From Podospora bellae-mahoneyi (lineage: Eukaryota > Ascomycota > Sordariomycetes > Sordariales > Podosporaceae): DNA of 64,000 bases. A program made the position numbers and the translations under genes. The stretch lies in assembly GCF_035222275.1 (NCBI RefSeq), contig NC_085885.1, forward strand, positions 3,968,001 through 4,032,000. The letters run 5' to 3'. Below, in pieces: positions 22,571 through 32,776 of the stretch; the stretch's first letter is position 1, and each line of letters starts with the position of its first letter. Below the pieces are notes generated by a model, which searched no databases, had not been told where the DNA came from, and saw only the letters and a program-made list of their open reading frames with translations.

Positions 22571-22916
22571 ATTGATGACTTAATGATTATGATATATCAG
22601 ATATCTACAAAGCTGTCTCGTTGGGTGCCCCAAATTGTGGTGTCATGGCTCAGGGGTTTAGGGGTAGTAAACATGACATTGCCCTGGCCTCCATGATGCT
22701 CGAGGTTTTCCATCACTTTGATCCTGGCGACGTGACTGCTTTCTGGATGCCAAAGTTGGCCACTAATGTGTCTCTGAACGGATTCGTAAAACTCGACATT
22801 GCATCGTTACCCTAAAACTTATGTACCCTGCCTCCCACCATATGTGTACATACTGTTACAAAGCCATACCCATGCCTATACCGCTACACCCACTCCAAAT
22901 ATCATTCCTTACCATA
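22571..22916. other. Convergent 3' flanks of phospholipase A2 and multicopper oxidase
   Basis: 346 bases; nothing beyond presumed 3' untranslated sequence. Confidence 0.5.
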
Positions 22917-24913
22917 TTACCGGACCTCTTTCACCTTCCTGCCCTCAATTCTCATTCTTCTGGACTTGGGAGCAGGGTCTTGGGCGTCACGCTTGCTGTG
23001 CGTGGCCCAGTACTCGTCGAGCACCTCCAAGACTTCCTCGACATTGTTGTAGGGCTGCAGTCCGGCCATGAACTGAATCTTTTCGGTGATGGCAGCCGTC
23101 GTGAACTTGGCAGCCGTGACCGGCTCGGCTCTCCATCTGGCGTCCATGGGGTCACGGAACGCGGTCTCGTTGTATCCCAAGTCAGTCAGAGCAGTGACGT
23201 TGAAGGCAGCCATCATGTCGTGCTAGTGTCAAGGTTAGCTCTGAGCTCAGGGCGACGGGCAGAACAATACTTACATCCTCGTGAATCAGGTTGTGGCAGT
23301 GGAACATGTAGACTCCGTCCCATGGGGCGTAATGGGCCTCCACTCTGACAATTTCGTTGGGCGCAAGCCAGACAACATCCTTCAAACCCTGGGCCTCGTA
23401 GTTGTAGACCGGTCTGCCATCGTCATTCGAGCGCCACAAGACTTTGAAGTCGACCAGGTGAATGTGGATTGGGTGGCTCCATCCGCCGCCGCCGTTCTCG
23501 AGCTCCCAAATTTCAACCTTGCCGCGGGGGACATTGGCAAGCACACGGTTATTGACATCGGCAAAGACGACTCCGTTAATCTGCCACTCGCCATTGGAGC
23601 GGTCAAATTTAAAGTGTCTGTCCACACCGGTTCCATCAGGTGTCGGCCAGTCGACAGTAGCCAGAGTGCTGGGAACGGAGCTGGTGTCGGTCACTGGGGT
23701 GTTGCCAACGATGAATCTCATGACCTTGTTGGTGTGGAGGTAATCGTCGTCCTGGCCCACGTCGTCCGTGTTGCGCAAGGTGATGTTTTGGCCAGCAAAT
23801 GGCGAAAAGTCAAAGACAACCTCGTACCGCTCTCCTATGCTGATGTAAAGGTCGTTTGTGGTGGCTGGTGAGGTCATCAAGCCGGCATCTGTGGCAATGA
23901 CTTGGAAAGGGATCTTGGCTGAACTGCCGGTTTGACGTTGGAAGTAGAGCTTGAAGGTGCGGGAGACGGCAGCGTCGAGGAAGCGGAGGCGGTACTTGCG
24001 AGGCTCGACGTTGAAGTAAGGCCAGGGCTGGCCGTTGACGTGGATAACATCGCCAAAGAGCGAGTCCGTCTCACCATTGGTGGTGAACAGACTGCCATTG
24101 TTGTTGTACTGCTTGGAAGAGAGCACCAGAGGAATATCATGAACACCATAACCTGAGGGAAGGTTCAGGGCGTCCTCGGCAGGATCATGAATGATGTAGG
24201 CCCCAGCTTGGCCTTGTATGTGTCAGCGGATGAAAACAAAGCTGCAGAGATGGCCATCATACCAAAATATGCATTCTCAGCAGTGTGCATGAATGCGTGA
24301 TCGTGGTACCAAAGGAAACGGGCCGCTTGTTGGTTGGGATAGTAGTAGTCCTTAAACTCGCCTGGCATGGTCACATCCTCTGCCCAACCATCCCAAGGAG
24401 CGCGCTATTTGACAAATGTCAGTCACCAGCCATCAAAGCCACGACAAGGAGACTCACAGAGTAAGACCCGTGGAGATGGACCGAGTTTTCGATGCTGGCA
24501 TTGTTGACGAAGCGCACAACAGTCTCATGACCTCTCTCCACGATAAAGGTCGGGCCGGGAGAGATGCCGTCATAGCCAACAAGAGTTGCGGGACCCTTGT
24601 TTGGATACACTTGTTGGGTGAACCGGTTGATGTAGACCTCGTAATAGTGAATGGGGTTGCCAGTCACCGGGTTGGTAACGGTCCTATGATCGAATCAATA
24701 CCCCAAGTCAAGCAAATATTATGAAAGAAAAGCTCACAGTTTGGGCGTCTTGACCGGAGGAATAGGCAAAGGAAATTGGTAAAGCCACGAATAGGTAGGA
24801 CTCTCCCAATCCTTTCTGGCGACCAGCTTGTGCTTTTGCTCAGGCGTAGCCCGACCCAAGACAACAGGCGAGGCCGAGACGGCGAGAAGAGCGGAAGTGA
24901 GGATGGACAACAT
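22917..24913 (-). CDS. Multicopper oxidase, bilirubin-oxidase type, five exons, 595 aa
   Basis: Exons 24913-24738, 24683-24458, 24404-24263, 24212-23275 and 23222-22917; introns 50-54 nt, all phases consistent. Signal peptide MLSILTSALLAVSASPVVLG. Three cupredoxin domains: the first with HLHGSYS and FLWYHDHAF (type 2/3 copper ligands), a middle domain with INGVVFADV, and the last with SHPIHIHLVDF and MFHCHNLIHEDHDMM, which supplies the Cys-His type 1 site and remaining ligands. The HEDHDMMAAFNV ending is characteristic of bilirubin oxidase and CotA-like enzymes, not plant-type laccases. It oxidises phenols or tetrapyrroles and reduces oxygen to water, probably outside the cell. A basic C-terminal tail (KSRRMRIEGRKVKEVR) is present. 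A GATAAAAG TATA-like sequence lies about 80 bases upstream. All copper ligands are intact. Confidence 0.93.
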
Positions 24914-27396
24914 TGCGAGAGATGGAAGGGAGGAAGCCGCTTGAGGAGAGATATCTTTCGAGTCCCAGACGCAAGAAGTCTGGTTCTTTTATCCCTCCTC
25001 ACCACACCCTCGCAACTCGGGAGGTGGAGTCCCAGGAGCAGTGAATCATTTTGACGCCCGGCTTGCGCCGCTTGGGCTCAACTCGCCACTATTTGGACTC
25101 TGAACAGCTCAATTCACAATGTGATGGTGCTAGTGAACCGATAGTCTCGTCAATCGGATCGTGATGGTGGTGAGCACGGGGCAAGACGGCAAGAACTTCC
25201 TTGAGTCGTCAAGTTGTAGACCTCATGAACTCAAATCCGAGGAAAGTGCAAGCGTGGATGCATCCACCATCTTCAATATCACGCTGGGGTGTTTGGCCAA
25301 GATCCTTGTGGTGGATGCATCAGTCATAAAGTGGCCCCAGGTGACTGACGAGCGCCTCTTCCTTTGCATTCGGTGTGTGCTAAAAGGGGAATTCTTACCC
25401 TTGATTATTGGCACCAAGAACATGCAACGAGAGCCTCGCGGCGTGGCAGCCACACCTGGTGGTCGAGACACAGAAGCCTTGTTATCGATATCTTCCTACC
25501 CCAGTCTGACCGTTTGTTTCCCAAGAAATGGTGGTTTGCTTAGCCGAGATAAGCTTTGTCAAGACACTAACATCGAAAGGGCCGTTGACGGCTTGGTTTC
25601 CCCAAGGCCGACGGTATACTTGGCGTTCAATAAATTGAGGCTTAGCAGCGGGCATCACGGTGGCATCACAACATCAATGTCCTGCATTAGGGCTCAGGTC
25701 TAGACTTTGGCACGAGATCATGGAATCTCCAGGCACGATTCTGCACTTGGCTTCTTCCATATGTTTCCCCGAAGAGCTGGATGCTAGCTCCTGACTTAAA
25801 CCGATGGCGCTACTAGCGCCTCACTCCCGCACATAGATCGCTCTGGCTTTATCCTCTTTTGATTTTCTATCTCGTATTCTTGGCATCGTGTCCAGGATGC
25901 TATCCGACGGATTCCGAGCCCATGTTTCAACTCATTTGCTCCTTTACAGCTTCTGTCGAAGCGCGATGGACTACGTGAATGATGCATGTTTGCGGCGAGA
26001 AAAGGGGCAAGGGGGAAATGATTGGACCGAGCTCTCCATGTCCACAGCCTTGACTCCCATGTCATCCCATGTCAGCTCGTGTCAACTTGCCCGCCATACA
26101 GCCCAAGGCTTGCATTATGTCAGACGTTTTCATCGCTGTATCGTCTGCCACTGCCGGATTGACATTGACCCGACTTACTGACGAGGGAGTGTTTCCGTCG
26201 ATGCAGCAGCTCTGGTTCGGCACTTCTAAACGAACACAACAAGCGAGCTCGGCTGGTGGCGGAGTTAGCGTCGTGGTTGCATCTTCGCACGGCACGACCC
26301 ACGAATGCTACCCTAAATCCGAATTATTGACAGGCGTCTGTGATGGCTGCTCCCGCGCTAAGCCTTGTACATATTGGGAATGAACACGAGCAGACGGAAC
26401 TTTCCCCGCACCCTACTTCGATGGCTTGCCAGCTGCACATGTCAAGACAAAGGTGCCCACAATCCTCCGCGGATGCATACAGACACAAGGAGCAGGAATA
26501 CGCGACATCTGTCGGGTAGACTTGCTGCTGCCGGAACCAATATGATAATCGATAGTCCAACTCCCATCAAAAAAAATGAGCTCGTTTCTCTAGAAAGGTG
26601 TATGAAACCGAGCGTGTTGAACTATTGGGTGCTTTGGACGCAGCACGGTGAATCTATTTTGAGAGAGCTCGGGAGCTCCCAGTGCTCAGGCCCGCTCCAG
26701 GCCTGCCGCGGGTGGCGAACCGTGGTTGAGGCTCGGCAGTTTGGTCGATCTTGTGACATGGCCGGTATAGTATAGGTGTTTGCTCTGTCTGTCCTGTCTC
26801 GCTTAATCTACGGTGGTAGTATCAGAGGGTGTCAGTTCGAGGCATTTAGCTAAGGGATGCAAACCCACTGAGAGACCTACCCCTTGGTCATCACCAAGCA
26901 GCCAAGCATCCTCGAACCTTAGGTTTCATTGTCTTTGTAAATACTCCTTGGCAAGCATCTGAGAGCGACATCCTCCTGCAGTTGGTCGGCTGGGCCGCAG
27001 TCGCTCACCAATTCCGTAATGAGATGCGAGGTATCAACATGAACAACACCATGTCTATGTCACCCCTTGAGCTCGGGGGCCATCTCTACGGCAATGCCCA
27101 GAATATCGAATCGTCGGATTGGGAAGGTACCTCGGGATCTGTTCAGAGTTACTACCCAGTTGTCTACAATGAGTGAACCCTGGAAGGTCGAGCCGATATG
27201 AATAGTCATGTAGTTATGAACAAGTTGTACAAGGTGAAAAGACTGAACCGGTTGAAGTTGCCGAGATTATGTTGAGATGTTCAAAAGTATAAAGATATAG
27301 GAATGTGTCCTTGGGAAACCAGTTGGAATCAGCCACGGACAACCGGTTCCATCAAACCATTCATCACTGAACCATACGCTGCCCAGACTTTGAGCC
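24914..27396. other. Long intergenic region (2.5 kb)
   Basis: Contains the oxidase promoter, a 14-bp perfect palindrome GTGGATGCATCCAC at 25,254-25,267 with a partial second copy (GTGGATGCATC) about 57 bases on, and the possible exon described at 26,850-27,176. Other open frames, such as plus-strand 25,161-25,703, do not resemble proteins I know. Confidence 0.45.
26850..27176 (+). pseudogene. Possible terminal exon or gene remnant
   Basis: The frame is open from 26,850 to a stop at 27,174-27,176. From about 26,919 it has a protein-like character (LGFIVFVNTPWQASESDI, then LVGWAAVAHQFRNEM) with a Met/Asn/Ser-rich tail ending YYPVVYNE. There is no upstream ATG in frame and I found no 5' exon, so this may be the 3' end of a lost gene or chance coding potential. 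Family not recognised. Confidence 0.25.
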
Positions 27397-29480
27397 ATGT
27401 TTGTGCTCTTCCCACTTCTCTGCCTCGTCCTCGGGGCCTTGGGGGTTGACATCCCCATCTGGCTGGACGGAGCTCTTGTTGAGTGAGTGACACCAAACGT
27501 TGGCTTTGTGGGCTTGAACACTGACCTTAGAAGTGCCACCGCCACCGATGATTCCTACAACACTGGAGGAACCATCTCGGTCAATGGATGGACAGTCCAG
27601 GTTCCCAAGAACATGTTGGTCACCTTTCCAGCGGCCTATGTGCCCTGGAAGAATTTTGTAGCTCAAAAAGCTGCCGTCATGGGATACGAGGTTAATGTAT
27701 GTCTCTCACATCATCCGACACCGTCGAGAATATACTAACCGAACAACAGGTCGCTGGCAACATTGTGAATGGCGTCTCGATCGCAGCCCAGATCATTGTT
27801 CAGGAATTCGCCATGGAGATCAATCAGGGCTACATTGAAGAGATCAACTTTGACGGCACCATGAAGATTCTGAATGGCCCCGTCATTCGAATCAACGACC
27901 CCAATGCCGTCTTCTCGGCCGGCTATTCCTCCCCCTTTATGGTGGCCGATGACAAAAGCCCCAGCGTCAGCTCATTCTCTGGCTTCCCCATGTGTGTCCC
28001 TCGGTCGTCCAACGACACACTTTGCCCATCCTCGCAGCGGCCTGTTGTTGCTGGCACCCCACGCAGAATCTTGTAAGTACGAACCGGCTCAAAGATGTCT
28101 GTTGACTAACCCAAAGTAAACAGTCAAGCCCCCGACCCGTTAGTCATGGCTCCTTTCCTTCCTGGAGACTTTATCATGTACAGGGGCTTCCGCAACGCGC
28201 AGAACCAGCTCATCTGCTTCGACATTGTCGCCTGGAACGTTCAGATCACCACCACAGGCAGCCCAGCTTATATCAGAGTGGAAGAGACACTGGTTGGCGT
28301 GTACACTCCCAACACCAACGCCGAGGTGGCCGAAACACGGTTCATCGGCTACACGAGTGATCCCAGCGTCACCGTCTCCATCAGCGCCATTGATATCGAT
28401 CCCTGCACCGGCCATGAAACCTACAGATCTATCGGTGTTGGACAGGCCCGTCCTGAAGAGGGTGGACGCAACAAGTGGATCGCGCGCATCGACGGGACCA
28501 CCCCTTCCATCTACACGCGTGAGTACCGCATGGTTGCCTCTAGCGGGACTGTGGTCACCAGGAACGGAATTGTAGCGGGCGAGTATGTCGCTCCCATTCT
28601 CGAGTGGATTCAACCCGAGCTCCTCGTTCCCGGCATCGAGCCCATCATCAACGAGTATGCCGCCATGTCCCATCTGACTCGTGGTGTCGGTCCCGACGAG
28701 GATGGCAACATCTTTGGTCCCCTCGACCCCTTCCCCCAGTCCGGCGTCACCGTCTTCAACATTTCGACTTGCGCCGGGCCGGTCACCCCTGGAGAGCCGG
28801 GCGAGGGGGGGTCGCAGACAGCCAACCCCCGTATCGATGCCACGATCCCCATCTCTGCCACCGGAAGCCAAGTTGCCACCGTTCCTCACACCAAGCGTCT
28901 CTACGTCCGTCACGATGACACCTTTACCCTTCGCGGCTACCAGGACAACAACAACATGGGCAGCAACGACACCCTGACCTGGAGCTGGTCCGTGTTGACC
29001 GATCAGTCTGCTGGAACCCAGTCCAACCTTGCCACTTTCACTCCTTCGTCTGACTCCAAGTCCATCTCGGTTCGCTTTGCCAGCTCTGCACCCACCGGGG
29101 AGTACGTGTTCCACCTCGCCATTTCGTCGGCAAACCACAACACCACGGGTAACTTCACCTACACCGTTTCGCTGTTCTCTGGGCCGGATATCGTGTCGGT
29201 TGATGCCGTCACCTGGACGAGCGGCCAGAGTGGCACCATCGGTGTCACTTGCAGCAGTTTGTATCTGGTCGACTGGAAGGTCAACATGCAGGTAACTTAT
29301 CCCGGTGACAGGGGCACAACAACCAGCGCTATGGCGGCAACTCCTCCCGGCAGTGGATTGTGGTCCTTCTCCTCGAGACGGGTTGACCGGCCTGGCACTA
29401 TCACATGCAGGAGTGCACTCAACGGACAGGCAACGCGATCTGGGACCACGGCGAAGCGCGCGGCGCAGCTCAAGGCCTGA
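27397..29480 (+). CDS. Large secreted protein of unknown family, four exons, 643 aa
   Basis: Exons 27397-27482, 27531-27696, 27750-28072, 28124-29480; introns 48, 53 and 51 nt with GTGAGT, GTATGT and GTAAGT donors and CTAAC-type branch points; phases fit. Signal peptide MFVLFPLLCLVLGALGV. The N-terminal half has IPIWLDGALVE, VNGWTVQVPKNMLVTFPAAYVPW and MAPFLPGDFIMYRG. The C-terminal third looks like Ig- or PKD-like beta-sandwich modules (HDDTFTLRGYQDNNN, TLTWSWSVLT, GEYVFHLAISSA) with many N-glycosylation sequons. Cysteines are sparse. I recall similar hypothetical secreted proteins in other ascomycetes but no assigned activity. It is probably extracellular or wall-associated. This is the last protein gene before the RIP-damaged block and shows no lesion. 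Confidence 0.85.
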
Positions 29481-29569
29481 GGTGGGAGAATAAGAGGGAC
29501 ATATGTTTGCCAATGTTAGCTAGCCTTTTGCCCGTGTCAAAAAAATATAACCTTGTCTCGCCCTCATGC

Positions 29570-29573
29570 AAAA
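29570..29573 (-). terminator. Pol III terminator of tRNA-Arg
   Basis: A run of four T on the minus strand starts 9 bases past the tRNA 3' end. Confidence 0.55.
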
Positions 29574-29582
29574 GTAATGTTT

Positions 29583-29665
29583 CGACCCACGCGCGACTCG
29601 AACACGCAATCTTCAGAGGTAATTCTTAACCGAAATCTGACGCCTTACCATTTGGCCAGCGGGCC
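29583..29665 (-). tRNA. tRNA-Arg (anticodon UCG) with an 11-nt intron
   Basis: The minus strand folds as a cloverleaf: acceptor GGCCCGC with GTGGGTC (two G-U pairs), D stem GCC/GGC with loop AAATGGTAA, anticodon stem TCAGA/TCTGA, variable AGATT, and T arm GCGTG-TTCGAGT-CGCGC. The 18-nt anticodon loop exceeds 7 by 11, placing an intron (TTAAGAATTAC) after position 37 and giving anticodon TCG, which decodes CGA. The TTCGAGT box B and the D-loop GG are intact. Discriminator base G at 29,583. It sits at the border of the AT-rich repeat block. Confidence 0.9.
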
Positions 29666-29814
29666 ACCAAGATTAGTATTGTATGTCGCTGGACACCTCT
29701 TCGTGTAAAAGGACCAGCCTTCTCTTCCGATAACTATAGTACTTGGAAAGTCGCACAGTGGTAGGGCAGTCCCAGGTGACAAAAACAAAACGTTGTGTAC
29801 TATAAGTCGTATAA

Positions 29815-30310
29815 GAATTTCGAAGAGAAAATTAAAAAGGTATTAAGGGAGTACGATAAAGGTAAGCGTATTTAGAAACGACTAGTTAATTTAAAGTAAA
29901 TTAAATTTATTACCGATTATACTACGGTATTTAAAATAAATATATTTTATAATAAAAGTAATAATAAAAGGTTAATATAGTTATTCTATAACGGGCTTAA
30001 GGAAGAGGTTGAATCGAGTTATATCGAGAGAAACGATTAAAGATAATAAGTAGTATATCGTAATAGCGGTCCGTATCGACGATCGATAGTATTAGCGCCG
30101 TAAAGAGCGTAAAGGTACGCGTATATAGGGACCCTATCGATCTAATAATAGAAAAAAGAAATAACTTTATAGGATTTATATATTAAGGATAATATATACG
30201 AGGTTTAAAAAGGTTAATATTATATAATAGTAAAGGCTGTAAGGCCGGGGCTAGGGTAAAGATAACTTTAAGTATTTTAATTATAGTAAAGTAAAATATT
30301 TTAAGAAAGA
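29815..30310 (+). pseudogene. RIP-degraded retrotransposon gag fragment
   Basis: Reading plus-strand frames across stops gives KRLVNLKQ-like, ITDYTTVFK, LFYNGLKEEVE and then IAVRIDDR-QRRKERKG, the typical core and tail of Ty3/gypsy Gag (Retrotrans_gag). Bases that read as stops fit CAA/CAG changed by RIP. The fragment begins about 150 bases upstream of the tRNA and stops where the macro-repeat begins. No LTR is attached. Confidence 0.7.
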
Positions 30311-31798
30311 CTATTAGTAATTCTCCGATGGATTATAGTACAATCCGTTAAAAAGTGTACCAAAGAAACGCCCCACTTTAGAAACAGGGGGTAGGATCCG
30401 TTAAGGAATTAATTGTACGATCCGATAAAATTTCTTTTACCAAAATAAAAAAAGAAAGTATTATTAGAATCGCTTACACGAGCTACATAGAATGGTATTA
30501 AGTGTATTGTCGTACGAACGGTAGGAAAATAAAAATAAAAGATATAAAGTTAGGTATAAGTGTACTGGTAATGTACGTGTATAGTAATATAAAGTTATAT
30601 AATCGAATAGTTTATTATACGATCCGATAGGATTTCTTTTATTAAAATAAAAAAAAATATTATTAAAATCGCCTATACGAGCTATATAGAATAGTATTAA
30701 GTATATTATCGTACGAGCGGTAGGAAAATAAAAATAAAAAATATAAAGTTAGGTATAAATATATTAATAATATATGTATATAGTAATATAAGGTTATATA
30801 ATCGAATAGTTTATTATACGATCTAATAATATTCTTTTTATTAAATTAAAAGAGAAAAGTATTATTAGAATTATTATAACGAGCTATATAGAATAATATT
30901 AAGTATATTATTATACGAGCTATATAAAAATAAAAGTAAAAAAAATAAAGTTAAGTATAAAGGTATTAATAATGTATATATATAGTAGTATAAAGTTATA
31001 TAATCGAATAGTTTATTATATAATCCGATAGGATTTTTCTTACTAAATTAAAAAAGGAAAGTATTATTAGAATCGTTTAAATAAATTATATAGAATAGTA
31101 TTAAATATATTATTATACGAGCTATATAAAAATAAAAATAAAAGAAGTAATGTTAGGTATGAAGATACTAATAATATAGATATATAGAAATATAAGGTTA
31201 TATAAAGGAATAGTTTTTTATACGATCTAATAAGATTTCTTTTCTTAAATTCAAAATTAAAAATATTATTAAAATTACTATAGCGAGCTATATAAAATAA
31301 TATTAAATATATTATCATACGAATTATATAGAAATAAAAGTAAAAAATATAAAATCAAGTATAAATATAATAGTAATATATATATATAGTAATATAAGGT
31401 TATATAAGGAAATAGTTTTTTATATAATCTAATAAAATCTTTTTATTAAAATAAAACAGAAAAATATTATTAAAATTACTATAGCGAGCTACATAGAATA
31501 GTATTAAGTATATACTTATATGAATAATATGGAAATTTAAATAATAAATAAAAATTATAAATTTAATTTCCGTTACCGTACGATTTATTTAATTATCGGA
31601 ATTACTAATAATTATAAGTTTCTAACTTCCTTCTATAGCTTACTTATTTCTCTCGTCCTCCCCTTCTACTATAATACCGCTTTAAGTAGCGGTAAAGAAG
31701 CTATATTTACTATTATAATCCCTTTACTTATAGTTACTATAAGCACTACCTTAATACCTATCCGTCGTACGATAATCCCTAAACGGCCCCCTATTAGG
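30311..31798. repeat. Macro-repeat copy 0, truncated
   Basis: Starts CTATTAGTAATTCTCC and has the leading conserved block, six roughly 200-bp array units (about 30,417-31,520) and the following block ending CCCCCTATTAGG. It is then cut by an LTR insertion at 31,799; the remaining 3' parts of the unit are not recognisable after it. Confidence 0.75.
30417..31520. repeat. Array of about 200-bp tandem repeats (copy 0)
   Basis: The marker (A/G)TA(C/T)GATC(C/T)(G/A)ATA recurs near 30,417, 30,617, 30,817, 31,018, 31,221 and 31,425. Each unit also holds ACGAGCTATATA and AAGGTTATATAA-type words at fixed offsets. Confidence 0.8.
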
Positions 31799-32178
31799 TG
31801 TGACGAACCCCTATCCAGAACCTCTGAAAGGGATACCGGTTGAAGGCTGCTTCTGAATAATCCTGGTTCGGTATAGCTAAACAGTGTACGATAAGATGTC
31901 TCAATGTAAATATTAGATATCGTGAATACAAGCTTGAATTGCATACTGCGGAATTGTCTATCCATGCCAGCCAGTTCCTCCGTATATATAGACCTTGTGC
32001 TAAGCTATATTTACTTCTTGCTCAGTGCCTTTGGTACACTGATCACGACTGCTTAGTCTGCAGTGCCCTGGGCGTACTAATCAGTCGTCCTTTACTGTGA
32101 TTAGTTCTTCTCGTACGTTTTTCCGATTAGCCCCTATTCCCGTGGCCCCATAACCCGTCCTGTACCAGGGTTATAATA
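31799..32178 (-). mobile_element. Solo LTR, diverged U3 variant
   Basis: Reverse-oriented LTR. Its 3' portion (plus-strand 31,799 to about 31,995) is nearly the same as the 3' portion of the solo LTR at 33,244-33,688, from the TATATATACGG promoter to the GGTTCGTCACA end. The remaining part (its U3, about 31,996-32,178) is unrelated to that copy. It inserted after TTAGG; a decayed TTAG follows on the far side. GC content is near normal, so it is younger than the RIP around it. Confidence 0.7.
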
Positions 32179-32289
32179 TTTAGTATATTATAGTAGTATA
32201 GAAAATAGTATTTAGAAAAGTAAGATCGTACGAAGGTAGATAAAAAGTAGTGGTACTATTATAGTAACGTTTACTTCAAATACTAGTAT

Positions 32290-32668
32290 TAATATTCTAA
32301 ACGTATAATATATTTTCTATACCGGGCTTCTAAAAATATTAAGGAACTTCATTTAAGAAAGTAAATGAACCGGTAAAAATAAAATAAAGGCCGAATTAGT
32401 AATTTCTTTTATAAAGAATCGTACGATTAAAATGTTATTTACTAGGGTTATATATTCAATATTATTAAAGATAAAGTATTGTGTACGGAATAGTAATTTA
32501 TATTATAGGATTATTTTTTCCCGGGTAATAAATAGGCGGATAAATAGAGCCGGGTATAAGGAGGGCGAGGAGTTATATAAGTTACATAAAAAGCGGTTTT
32601 TTAATATAGTTTATATAGAGTTTTACTAAGTAAAGGAGGAGGGCTATAGGTTATATTATACGGTAACC
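32290..32668 (+). pseudogene. Unidentified degraded coding remnant
   Basis: Reading across RIP-type stops gives a protein-like run of about 115 codons, including FSRVINRRINRAGYKEG, EELYKLHKKRFF and NIVYIEFY. This block lies between the reversed LTR and macro-repeat copy 1 and is not found in the other units. Probably from a transposable element; family not recognised. Confidence 0.4.
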
Positions 32669-32776
32669 CTATCAGTAATTCTCCGATGGATTGTAGTACA
32701 ATCCGTTGAAAAGCGTACTAAAAGAAACGCCCCACTTTAGAAACAGGGGGGTAGGATCCGTTAAGGAATTAGTTGT

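Noticed and set aside
28140-29513. Minus-strand open frame of about 450 codons
   Set aside because: Antisense to the large last exon of the secreted protein, which has a signal peptide and spliced upstream exons.
30417-31520. Regular repeats resembling a CRISPR array
   Set aside because: Unit length is about 200 bases with no constant repeat plus unique spacer pattern, in a fungal genome; it is a tandem satellite-type array.
31669-31965. Minus-strand open frame of 98 codons as a gene
   Set aside because: It spans the junction of macro-repeat sequence and an LTR, so it is chimeric by insertion.
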